A DNA stretch of 64,000 nt, taken from positions 5,358,001-5,422,000 of the forward strand of contig CP107851.1 of the NCBI GenBank assembly GCA_036013505.1, read 5' to 3'. The notes under the pieces were generated by a model. That model did no database searches, had not been told where the DNA came from, and saw only the letters and a list, made by a program, of their open reading frames with translations. This DNA comes from Streptomyces sp. NBC_00510. Lineage in GTDB: Bacteria; Actinomycetota; Actinomycetes; Streptomycetales; Streptomycetaceae. A program made the position numbers and the translations under genes. Positions 58,084 through 64,000 of the stretch are shown here, in pieces; positions within the stretch are counted from its first letter, which is position 1; each line of letters begins with the position of its first letter.

Positions 58084-58460
58084 GCGGCACCGGCCTCGGG
58101 GTCGGCCGGCGGGACCGGGATGCCGGGGATGTCGTCGACGACGGGGCTCTTGGCGCGGGCGCGGTACGCGGTGGAGCCCTTGCCGGGCCAGCCGGGGACC
58201 TTCACGTCGAACAGGGCGGCGATCAGGCCGCGCGCCATGTGGTCACGGACGCCCGCTTCCTGCCCGGACGGCATGACCAGGAAGACGGCGCCGTCGTTGC
58301 GCTGGTAGATCGAGCCGAGGAACTTGTCCTCGCGGGCCAGCTCGTCGCTCTCGATGATCTCGGCGTGCGCCGTGTTCAGCAGGTCGCTGATCTCCCGGCG
58401 CGTTATGTCGTCGACGGTGAGAGCGGAGGGGTTGACGGGGTTCGGTACGGTGTTGCGCAT
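58080..58460 (-). CDS. First gene of the right-end operon, hypothetical
   Basis: A 126-aa soluble protein with a helical N-terminal half (ITRREISDLLNTAHAEIIESD) and a strand-rich middle (GAVFLVMPSGQEAG). GGAGGG lies 9 nt before ATG 58460. The gene follows a promoter and operator about 90-125 bp upstream that match those of the left-end regulator. No family was recognised. Confidence 0.65.
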   Translation of the reverse strand: MRNTVPNPVNPSALTVDDITRREISDLLNTAHAEIIESDELAREDKFLGSIYQRNDGAVFLVMPSGQEAGVRDHMARGLIAALFDVKVPGWPGKGSTAYRARAKSPVVDDIPGIPVPPADPEAGAA

Positions 58461-58552
58461 GGGCGAGCCCTCCAGTCAGGGATCGTTCCTAGGCCCCGTT
58501 TCGGTGTTCCAGCACCGGGCGGGGCCGCCGCCGTTTTAGCGGCGCGGCTCCG

Positions 58553-58580
58553 ACACTACCACTCAGGTATCCAGAATGAA
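58553..58580 (-). promoter_or_regulatory. Promoter of the right-end (transfer) operon
   Basis: On the minus strand, TTCATT (58580-58575) and TAGTGT (58558-58553) are 16 bp apart. In both this and the left-end promoter (43473-43501), the -35 lies in the GGTATTCA half of the operator. Confidence 0.55.
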
Positions 58581-58584
58581 TACC
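58566..58584. promoter_or_regulatory. Palindromic operator, right
   Basis: GGTATCCAGAATGAATACC, with arms GGTAT and ATACC, overlaps the -35 and spacer of the right-end promoter. It matches the left operator (GGTAGTCGAGTTGAATACC) at 13 of 19 positions, including GGTA and the TGAATACC half. Confidence 0.65.
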
Positions 58585-58622
58585 CTTTGAGGTGAAGTGG
58601 ATATGGAGTCCGGGAAGTCCCC

Positions 58623-58642
58623 GTACACATGCCGTACACGTG
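58623..58642. repeat. Candidate integrase arm site, right
   Basis: GTACACAT-GCC-GTACACGTG, 105 bp inside attR and identical to 41563-41582 except for the 3-bp spacer. The region 58585-58747 holds no gene. Confidence 0.5.
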
Positions 58643-58747
58643 ACTGCGGGATGACCCGGGATAGCCCGAGACAGGCCGGGAAGAGAAATTCGCAGGTCAA
58701 AGGCGTGATCGCGCTCCGGTGCTGGCCAGGAAGACGGCTTGCAAGAC

Positions 58748-58790
58748 CTCGTAATGCGTAGGTCAAGGGTTCGATTCCCTTAGGCGGCTC
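58748..58790 (+). repeat. attR core (43-bp direct repeat)
   Basis: A second copy of the tRNA-Thr 3' part, from CTCGTAATGCG to AGGCGGCTC, without the acceptor 5' strand or D arm. It is not a functional tRNA; it marks the right boundary of the element. Confidence 0.93.
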
Positions 58791-58797
58791 CACAGTG

Positions 58798-58830
58798 AAG
58801 GGCCGGGTCAGTTCCGCTGACCCGGCCCTT
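58798..58830 (+). terminator. Original tRNA-Thr terminator
   Basis: A perfect 14-bp stem, AAGGGCCGGGTCAG with a 5-nt loop, ends in TTTC. It sits 8 bp after attR, so it was the tRNA terminator before the element inserted. Confidence 0.85.
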
Positions 58831-59006
58831 TCGCGTTCCCCGGACGATCAGCCCTCCGACGTGATCTTCCGGGCGGCCGTCACCCCCCGCCGTGACCACG
58901 GGGGCCGGAGCCCGGGACCCGGGGCAGGGCCGCAGGCGCGCTGTAATCGGCGGGGCCGTGCCGGACATTCCCCAGTGACAGCCTGTTCTGGGAGGGAAGG
59001 GTGCGC

Positions 59007-59549
59007 ATGACGGCACGTGAGGGTCCGCGAGGGCAGGGGATGGTGGAGGAGTGGTTCGAGGCCCATGCCGACCGGGTGATGGGTTACCTGATGCACCGTA
59101 CGGATCGCGAGACCGCGCAGGACGTGCTCTCGGAGACCTTCCTGCTGGCCTGGCGCAAGCAGCGGGCCGTACCGGAGGACGCGTTGCCCTGGCTGCTGGC
59201 GGCGGCGCGCCGGCTGCTCGCCAACCGGGTGCGGTCGGACCTGCGGAGGCAGGCGCTCGCGGCGCGGATGGCCGCGGTGATGGACCGCGCGCCGCAGGAG
59301 GTGTTCGAGGACCGCATAGGCGACCGTGAGCGCGTGTTCCGGGTGCTGATGTCGCTGTCCGAGAACGACCGCGAAGTACTGCTGCTCACCGGCTGGTACG
59401 ACCTGAGCGCGCAGCAGGCGGCCAAGGCCCTGGGCTGCACCAGGGCGGCCTACGCGCTGCGGCTGCACCGGGCCCGCAAGAGGTTCCGCGCCGCCCTGGA
59501 GCCGCGACCCGCATCCTTCACCCCGCTCGATTCGGAGGTACACGCATGA
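59007..59549 (+). CDS. ECF-type RNA polymerase sigma factor
   Basis: A 180-aa sigma-70 factor with regions 2 and 4 only. Region 2 is WFEAHADRVMGYLMHRTDRETAQDVLSETFLLAWRK (~15-50). Region 4 is LSENDREVLLLTGWYDLSAQQAAKALGC plus AYALRLHRARKRFRAAL (~115-160). ATG 59007 was chosen because GGGAGGG lies at good spacing; GTG 59001 is an alternative. Its stop overlaps the next start by 4 bp, so the following membrane protein is the probable partner. The promoter it reads is unknown. Confidence 0.88.
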   Translation: MTAREGPRGQGMVEEWFEAHADRVMGYLMHRTDRETAQDVLSETFLLAWRKQRAVPEDALPWLLAAARRLLANRVRSDLRRQALAARMAAVMDRAPQEVFEDRIGDRERVFRVLMSLSENDREVLLLTGWYDLSAQQAAKALGCTRAAYALRLHRARKRFRAALEPRPASFTPLDSEVHA

Positions 59550-60055
59550 CGAACGACCCTGTCCTGGACGCCGTCCGGGAGCTGCGCCCGCAGGGCGCCG
59601 ACGGCTGGGCGCGGTCGGCGGACGGGCGGGAGACGCTGCGGTCCGTGCTGGACCGGGCGGCGCCGCGGAGCACGCGGCGGCGGTCGCTGCGGGTCGCCGT
59701 GGCCGGCGGCGCGGTCGTCGCCGCGCTGGCCGGCGGCGGGGTCGTCGCCGTCGCCGGGGGACTGCCGTGGGGGAAGGACGCCGGGGCGCAGGTGATGTGC
59801 GCCCGGACGCTGGCGCGCGACGCGGACCTTTCGGGTCTGCCGTCCGACGCGATCAAGGCCTTCGACCCGAGGGACCCCGGCAAGGCCTGCGCCGGGCGCT
59901 GGGAGCAGATGTGGGGCCCGTCCGAGCCCGTCCCCACGTCCTTCGCGGCCTGCTACTACCCCGGCGCCGCCGGCAAGGTCGTCTGGCCCGCCGACGGCCT
60001 CGACCAGGACCAGGCCTGCGCCCGCATCGGGGCGCGGCCGATTCCCGTCGGGTAG
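59546..60055 (+). CDS. Sigma-factor-coupled membrane protein
   Basis: A 169-aa protein with an N-terminal cytoplasmic segment, one transmembrane helix (VAVAGGAVVAALAGGGVVAVAGGL, ~45-70) and an extracytoplasmic domain with cysteines (VMCARTL, KACAGRW, FAACYYPG, QACARIG) that may form disulphides. It is translationally coupled (ATGA) to the sigma gene, as for anti-sigma or signal-sensing partners, but shows no ZAS or ASD motif. The role is inferred from position. Confidence 0.65.
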   Translation: MTNDPVLDAVRELRPQGADGWARSADGRETLRSVLDRAAPRSTRRRSLRVAVAGGAVVAALAGGGVVAVAGGLPWGKDAGAQVMCARTLARDADLSGLPSDAIKAFDPRDPGKACAGRWEQMWGPSEPVPTSFAACYYPGAAGKVVWPADGLDQDQACARIGARPIPVG

Positions 60056-60071
60056 CCCGTCCGCGTCGCGT

Positions 60072-60100
60072 GGCCGCGCCCATACCAAAAGGGCGCGGCC
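60072..60100 (+). terminator. Hairpin terminator
   Basis: GGCCGCGCCC and GGGCGCGGCC flank a 9-nt loop, 16 bp after the stop of the membrane protein gene and before gdhA. Confidence 0.75.
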
Positions 60101-60245
60101 CGTACGGGTGACCCGGTGACTTTCGGTGTGCGGAGTTGCTCCGGCTGACACCTTGCTTTCTTCCATCCGTACTCGTTGACACGGCAACGGCCGGACGCGG
60201 CGCCACGGCGGGCGCGTCCGGGACATCGGACGAGGGAAGGCGCGC

Positions 60246-61592
60246 ATGAACGTCAGTGCTCACATCGAGGCCGTCTACGCGGACGTCTGCCGGCGCAATG
60301 CCGGCGAGACGGAGTTCCACCAGGCGGTGGGGGAGGTGCTGCGCTCGCTGGCGCCGGCGCTGGAACGGCACCCGGAGTACCTGGGGACCCGGATCGCGGA
60401 GCGGATGTGCGAGCCGGAGCGGCAGGTGATCTTCCGGGTGCCGTGGGTGGACGATCAGGGACGGGTGCAGGTCAACCGGGGCTTCCGGGTGGAGTTCAGC
60501 AGCGCGCTCGGCCCGTACAAGGGGGGTCTGCGCTTCCACCCGAGCGTGGACCTCGGCATCGTGAAGTTCCTCGGCTTCGAGCAGATCTTCAAGAACGCGC
60601 TGACCGGGCTGGCGATCGGCGGCGGCAAGGGCGGCTCCGACTTCGACCCCAAGGGCCGTTCCGACGGCGAGGTCATGCGCTTCTGCCAGTCGTTCATGAC
60701 CGAGCTCCACCGGCACCTGGGCGAGCACACCGATGTGCCGGCCGGTGACATCGGCGTGGGCGGCCGGGAGATCGGCTACCTCTTCGGGCAGTACAAGCGG
60801 ATCACCAACCGTTTCGAGGCGGGCGTGCTGACCGGGAAGGGCGTCGCCTGGGGCGGCTCGCACGCGCGGACCGAGGCGACGGGGTACGGGGCGGTGTACT
60901 TCGCGGCCGAGATGCTGGCCACGCGCGGGCAGGGCTTCGAGGGGCGCAGGGCGGTGGTCTCCGGGTCGGGCAACGTCGCCGTCTACGCGATCGAGAAGGT
61001 GCGTGCGCTGGGCGGCTCGGTGGTGGCCTGCTCGGACTCCGGCGGCTACGTCGTCGACGAGGCCGGCATCGACCTGGAGCTGCTGAAGGAGATCAAGGAG
61101 GTGCGCAGGGCGCGGCTGTCGGCGTACGCGGAGGCCAAGCCCTCGGCGCGGTACTCCGAGCGCGGCTCGGTCTTCGACGTGCCGTGCGACGTCGCGCTGC
61201 CCTGCGCCACGCAGAACGAATTGGACGGGCAGGACGCCGGGACGCTGGTGAAGAACGGCGTGCTGGCGGTCGCCGAGGGCGCGAACATGCCGTGCACCCC
61301 GGAGGCGATCGAGGTGTTCCGGGAGGCGGACGTGCTCTTCGGCCCGGGCAAGGCGGCCAACGCGGGCGGCGTGGCGACCTCGGCGCTGGAGATGCAGCAG
61401 AACGCGTCCCGTGAGCTGTGGACCTTCGAGCGGACCGAGGCCCGGCTCGCGCAGGTGATGCGCGACGTCCACACCCACTGCCGGGCCACCGCCGCGGCGT
61501 ACGGCGGCACGCCGGACGACTACGTCCTCGGCGCCAACGTCACGGGCTTCCTGCGCGTGGCCGAGGCCATGACGGCGCAGGGCGTCGTCTAG
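60246..61592 (+). CDS. gdhA: NADP-specific glutamate dehydrogenase
   Basis: A 448-aa hexameric enzyme that makes L-glutamate from 2-oxoglutarate, ammonia and NADPH. The dimerisation/substrate domain has GPYKGGLRFHPSV, NALTGLAIGGGKGGSDFDPKG (the catalytic Lys region) and PAGDIGVGGREIGYLFGQYK. The Rossmann domain starts near VVSGSGNVAVYAIEK, and AEGANMPCTPEA and GKAANAGGVATSALEM complete the substrate pocket. The length is typical of the short NADP-dependent class. GAGGGAAGG precedes the ATG. It is transcribed alone; the 190-bp leader shows no recognised nitrogen-control (GlnR) box. Confidence 0.95.
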   Translation: MNVSAHIEAVYADVCRRNAGETEFHQAVGEVLRSLAPALERHPEYLGTRIAERMCEPERQVIFRVPWVDDQGRVQVNRGFRVEFSSALGPYKGGLRFHPSVDLGIVKFLGFEQIFKNALTGLAIGGGKGGSDFDPKGRSDGEVMRFCQSFMTELHRHLGEHTDVPAGDIGVGGREIGYLFGQYKRITNRFEAGVLTGKGVAWGGSHARTEATGYGAVYFAAEMLATRGQGFEGRRAVVSGSGNVAVYAIEKVRALGGSVVACSDSGGYVVDEAGIDLELLKEIKEVRRARLSAYAEAKPSARYSERGSVFDVPCDVALPCATQNELDGQDAGTLVKNGVLAVAEGANMPCTPEAIEVFREADVLFGPGKAANAGGVATSALEMQQNASRELWTFERTEARLAQVMRDVHTHCRATAAAYGGTPDDYVLGANVTGFLRVAEAMTAQGVV

Positions 61593-61619
61593 GTTCTCCG
61601 GGTTCCGCCCTCCGTGGTG

Positions 61620-61656
61620 CCCGTGCCCTTCCGCGACGCGCGCGGGAGGGCACGGG
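61620..61656. terminator. Bidirectional hairpin terminator
   Basis: CCCGTGCCCTTCCGCG and CGCGGGAGGGCACGGG form a 16-bp stem with one wobble pair and a 5-nt loop, between the convergent gdhA and terD-type genes. Confidence 0.8.
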
Positions 61657-61671
61657 CGTTCCCGGCGGCGA

Positions 61672-62202
61672 TCAGGAGGCGCTGCCGCCCATCACACGGG
61701 CGAAGGCCACCGGATCGGCGTCGTACCCGCGGACGCCGGAGCGGAAGCGCCACTCGCCGGAGTCGCCCCGGCGGAACTCGCCGACGGTGGCGGCCGTGGC
61801 GGCCGCGACCTCGCCGAGGTCGGAGGCGGCGAGGTCGGTGTGGCCCTCGACCACGTGCACGCCGGTGCCCGCGACGTCGCCGAAGGTCATCCGGCCGTCG
61901 CGCTGCTGCACGACGACGCCGACGACGACCCGGTGGTAGGCGGCACCGAGCCGGTCGAGTTCGAGGGTCATGATCTCGTCGAAGCCCAGCCCCTTGCCGG
62001 TCTTGCTGTCGCGGTTGAGCGTGATGGTGCCGTCCGGGGAGCGGCTGTCGAAGTGGACGAGGTACGCCGGGACGCCGTGCGGGTCGGCGGCGCTGTAGGT
62101 GGCCGCGACGATGTCCAGGTCGCTGGCGGGTGCGCCGAGCGGGCTGGGGTCCCACTTGAGCCGGACCTCGACCTTGCCGAGGCCTTTGGTGACATTGCTC
62201 AC
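61672..62202 (-). CDS. TerD-family calcium-binding stress protein
   Basis: A 176-aa soluble protein. The start is MSNVTKGLGKVEVRLKWDPSP, and characteristic TerD segments follow: ASDLDIVAATYSAADP, VHFDSRSPDGTITLNRDSKTGKGLGFDEIMTLEL and YHRVVVGVVVQQ. The acidic DxDxxA and D..T pairs bind calcium in related proteins. The family is linked to tellurite resistance, phage and stress response, and in Streptomyces to development. It is longer in the middle than the shortest TerD forms. No other ter gene adjoins it. Confidence 0.9.
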   Translation of the reverse strand: MSNVTKGLGKVEVRLKWDPSPLGAPASDLDIVAATYSAADPHGVPAYLVHFDSRSPDGTITLNRDSKTGKGLGFDEIMTLELDRLGAAYHRVVVGVVVQQRDGRMTFGDVAGTGVHVVEGHTDLAASDLGEVAAATAATVGEFRRGDSGEWRFRSGVRGYDADPVAFARVMGGSAS

Positions 62203-62432
62203 TGGCTGGCTCTCCTTGCTTCCGGCTGGTCGGGTGCGGAGGCGGCTGTCACGGGGAACGCCCTTTCGTCTGCCGTCAGTTGGGGGACGACCGCGTGCCG
62301 CGCGCCCGTCCGAGGCGGCAACGAACGAGGGCGATCCCGGATTCCTGGCAACCGGTCCGGGGTCCCAGACGGTTCATGCGGGTGTGAGGCTGCTGGGAGC
62401 ACGGACAGGAACACGATGGCAAGGACACCACG

Positions 62433-62954
62433 GTGAGGGATGCGGAGACGGACTTCGAGGAGTTCGTCGCCGCGCGCGGGCCGCGGTTGCTGCGGGTCGC
62501 CTGGCTGCTGACCGGGGACACGCACCTGGCGGAGGACCTGCTGCAGACGGTCCTGGCCAAGGTGTGGCCGAAGTGGCGGGGCATAGCCGCGGAGAACCCG
62601 GAAGCGTACGTGCGCAGGGCCCTGGTGAACACGGCCTCCTCGTGGTGGCAGCGCCGCTGGCGGGGCGAGGTGCCGCACGGCGAGGTGCCGGACACGGTGA
62701 CGGCGGTGGCGGACCCGTTCGCCTCGGTCGACCTGGAGCAGTCGCTCGCGGTGCTGATACGCCGGCTGCCCGCGCGGCAGCGGGCGGTGGTCGTGCTGCG
62801 CTACTTCGAGGACCTGAGCGTCGAGGAGACCGCCGAGGTGCTCGGCTGCCGGCCGGGCACGGTGAAGAGCCAGGCCGCCAAGGCGCTGGCCATGCTGCGG
62901 GGGCAGGTCGCGGCAGTGCCGAGCCTGGCGAAGGGTGGTGAGCGGTGTGGATGA
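62433..62954 (+). CDS. SigE-family ECF sigma factor
   Basis: A 173-aa sigma factor of the actinobacterial SigE family. Region 2 is FEEFVAARGPRLLRVAWLLTGDTHLAEDLLQTVLAKVWPKW. Region 4 is LPARQRAVVVLRYFEDLSVEETAEVLGCRPGTVKSQAAKAL. It begins with GTG 62433. It overlaps the next gene by 20 bp, the usual arrangement for a sigma and its membrane-anchored partner. The signal is unknown. Confidence 0.9.
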   Translation: MRDAETDFEEFVAARGPRLLRVAWLLTGDTHLAEDLLQTVLAKVWPKWRGIAAENPEAYVRRALVNTASSWWQRRWRGEVPHGEVPDTVTAVADPFASVDLEQSLAVLIRRLPARQRAVVVLRYFEDLSVEETAEVLGCRPGTVKSQAAKALAMLRGQVAAVPSLAKGGERCG

Positions 62955-63792
62955 GGAGCCTGAGCCGGAGGAGGAGTGGGAGCTGAGCGTGCTGCTGGAG
63001 CGCGCCGTGCCGCAGCCGGCCGCGCCCCACGACCGGATGGCGCAGATCAGGCGGCGGGTACGGCGGCGCAGGCGGCGCCGGGTGGTCGCCGGGGCGGTGG
63101 CCGCGGTCGGCGGTGTCACGGCGGCGGCGGTGGTGGCCGCCGCGTTGCTGCAGCCCGCGGGTCCCGTGACGCCCCGGGGGCAGCACGTCCTCCCCGCCGC
63201 GTCCCCGTCCCGCGCGGTGCCCGCCCCGGGGTCCCCCCTGCCGACGTCGACGAGGAGCGCGCACCCCGGCTACGCGCTGGTCAGCCTGGACGCCCTGTCC
63301 GGGCTGACGCTGAAACTGCCCGGCGAGGGCTGGCGGTCCCTCGTGACCACCGACCCGCGGGGCCTGGTGGTCGGGTTCGTCGGCTCCGGGCCGCTCCACG
63401 AGCGCGGCGGGTGCACGAAGCAGGAGATGATCCGCTACTCGGTCTGCCCGCCCGTGGACAAGGTCGCCGAGGGCGGGGTGCTGATCGCCTTCGAACAGGT
63501 GGGGGCGCCCGTGGGCGACGGCACGAGGTCCGGCCGGTTCGTGGTGAAGGGCGTGGCGTCCGCGGGTGAGGGCTGCCGCGCGCTCGGCGGCCAGTGGGAG
63601 CTCACGGCCTGGGGGGAGGACCCGGACCCCGCGTCCTCCGTCGGTCTCGTGGTCAGCGCCTGTTTCAACCGTACGGCGAAGGACACCATCGCCGCGGTCA
63701 CCACCGGCCTCAAGACCGCGAGCTACACCTCGGCGTCCCCCGGCGGGCCGACCGGTCCGGGCCGTCCGACCGGTACGGGAACGCCGGGCTGA
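62935..63792 (+). CDS. Membrane protein coupled to the SigE-family sigma factor
   Basis: A 285-aa protein with an acidic cytoplasmic start (GTG 62935; VDEEPEPEEEWELSVLLERAV), an Arg-rich stop-transfer region (RRRVRRRRRRR), one transmembrane helix (VVAGAVAAVGGVTAAAVVAAALL) and an extracytoplasmic domain with Cys pairs (GGCTKQE, YSVCPPV, GCRALGG, SACFNRT). It ends in a Gly/Pro/Thr tail. The 20-bp overlap with the sigma gene and the topology suggest it is the sensor or anti-sigma partner, though no ZAS motif is seen. Confidence 0.75.
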   Translation: MVSGVDEEPEPEEEWELSVLLERAVPQPAAPHDRMAQIRRRVRRRRRRRVVAGAVAAVGGVTAAAVVAAALLQPAGPVTPRGQHVLPAASPSRAVPAPGSPLPTSTRSAHPGYALVSLDALSGLTLKLPGEGWRSLVTTDPRGLVVGFVGSGPLHERGGCTKQEMIRYSVCPPVDKVAEGGVLIAFEQVGAPVGDGTRSGRFVVKGVASAGEGCRALGGQWELTAWGEDPDPASSVGLVVSACFNRTAKDTIAAVTTGLKTASYTSASPGGPTGPGRPTGTGTPG

Positions 63793-63804
63793 CCCACTGG
63801 GCTG

Positions 63805-63852
63805 ACCGGCCGGGGACCGGACCGTCCGCTCCACGGAGTCCCTCCGGCCGGT
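63805..63852. terminator. Hairpin between convergent genes
   Basis: ACCGGCCGGGGAC pairs imperfectly with GTCCCTCCGGCCGGT across a ~20-nt loop, between stops at 63792 and 63854. Confidence 0.55.
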
Positions 63853-63853
63853 G

Positions 63854-64000
63854 TCAGCCGCCCTGCTCGTGGCGGGGACGCATCGCCTGCCGCTGGACGC
63901 GCCGCCCGAACGCGGACAGCAGCGGTTCCACGGCGGCGCGCGGGAGCACGACCTTCTGCCGGCCCGTGGGCGGGGCCGCCACCTCGCCCCGGTCGAACGT
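63854..64000 (-). CDS. 3' end of an unrecognised gene (cut by the window)
   Basis: A minus-strand open frame enters from the right edge and ends at the TGA at 63856-63854. The 48 visible residues read TFDRGEVAAPPTGRQKVVLP and end RPRHEQGG. Codon bias is strongly GC at third positions, so it is coding. It is too short to assign. Confidence 0.6.
   Translation of the reverse strand, partial: TFDRGEVAAPPTGRQKVVLPRAAVEPLLSAFGRRVQRQAMRPRHEQGG

Larger units (their letters stand above)
41454..58790. mobile_element. AICE-like integrative element with embedded phage tape-measure/terminase block
   Basis: A 17.3-kb element integrated in tRNA-Thr, bounded by perfect 43-bp repeats. From left to right: integrase, XRE regulator, excisionase, Prim-Pol, replication ATPase with iterons, four small genes, tape-measure protein, two structural-like proteins, TerS-like protein, a small protein, then on the minus strand FtsK/TraB-like ATPase, SpdB-like membrane protein, HNH nuclease and four small proteins. 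Replication and transfer parts are those of AICEs such as pSAM2. The phage parts are extra. No capsid, portal, large terminase, tail tube, baseplate or lysis gene is present, so it is not an ordinary prophage. All key open frames look intact. Confidence 0.88.

Noticed and set aside
58748..58790. Second tRNA-Thr gene
   Set aside because: Only the 3' part of the tRNA is present; it is the attR copy.
41454..58790. Ordinary prophage
   Set aside because: No portal, capsid, large terminase, tail tube, baseplate, holin or endolysin gene; the replication and transfer genes are of AICE type.
58563..58793. Minus-strand open frame of 76 codons across attR and its tRNA fragment
   Set aside because: It reads through the reverse complement of a tRNA 3' end, a well-known source of spurious proteins, and lacks coding bias.

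Overview
The window is high-GC DNA with strong G/C at third codon positions, frequent GTG starts and many 4-bp (ATGA) or 1-bp (TGATG) gene overlaps. Together with Streptomyces-type families (DUF6227, DUF6230/DUF6114, EACC1-associated caspase, SpoIIE-type phosphatases with a C-terminal ATPase, a ydaO riboswitch ahead of an M23 peptidase), this points to a Streptomyces or close-relative chromosome carrying one integrated element.

Chromosomal part, 1-41.4 kb. 1-12 kb holds a membrane protein, a lipoprotein, a SpoIIE-type phosphatase, a methyltransferase, an Ala/Glu/Pro-repeat protein, a secreted NHL propeller, an ExeM/NucH-type extracellular nuclease and an MmyB-type XRE regulator. 12.3-16.6 kb is an operon of EACC1 adaptor, caspase/solute-binding/VWA membrane protein (frameshifted in this sequence) and solute-binding lipoprotein, a likely cell-death or conflict system. 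16.8-18.3 kb is a c-di-AMP riboswitch plus M23 peptidase. 20.5-22.7 kb is a small accessory patch: two related membrane miniproteins, a secreted Cys-rich protein, a remnant of a GHKL (MutL/MORC-like) ATPase and a Vsr endonuclease. 23-30.6 kb holds a DUF6230-DUF6230-DUF6114 cluster, PrsW, TrmB and an L-2-hydroxyglutarate oxidase. Two homologous ~0.55-0.63 kb extragenic palindromes (30.8-31.3 and 36.4-37.0 kb) bracket a TPR-type regulator, an orphan asparagine-synthase-like macrolactam cyclase and a surface protein; holB, a hydrolase-fold protein and a secreted tripeptidyl aminopeptidase follow.

Integrated element, 41,454-58,790 (17.3 kb). It sits in tRNA-Thr(CGU) and is bounded by perfect 43-bp direct repeats. 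Its left and right modules look like an actinomycete integrative and conjugative element (AICE): integrase, XRE regulator, excisionase, Prim-Pol, a replication ATPase whose 3' end carries 11 iteron-like repeats, and, from the right end, seven overlapping or closely spaced genes ending in SpdB-like, HNH and FtsK/TraB-like proteins. Between them lies an unexpected phage block: a 1,315-aa tape-measure protein, two small structural-like proteins and a terminase small-subunit-like protein, with no portal, capsid, large terminase or tail-tube gene. A shared 19-bp operator lies in both outward-set promoters, and related 20-bp repeats lie just inside both att sites. This AICE/phage-satellite hybrid layout is the most interesting finding.

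Right flank, 59-64 kb: an ECF sigma gene with a membrane partner, gdhA, a TerD-family gene, a SigE-family sigma gene with a membrane partner, and the 3' end of an unrecognised gene.
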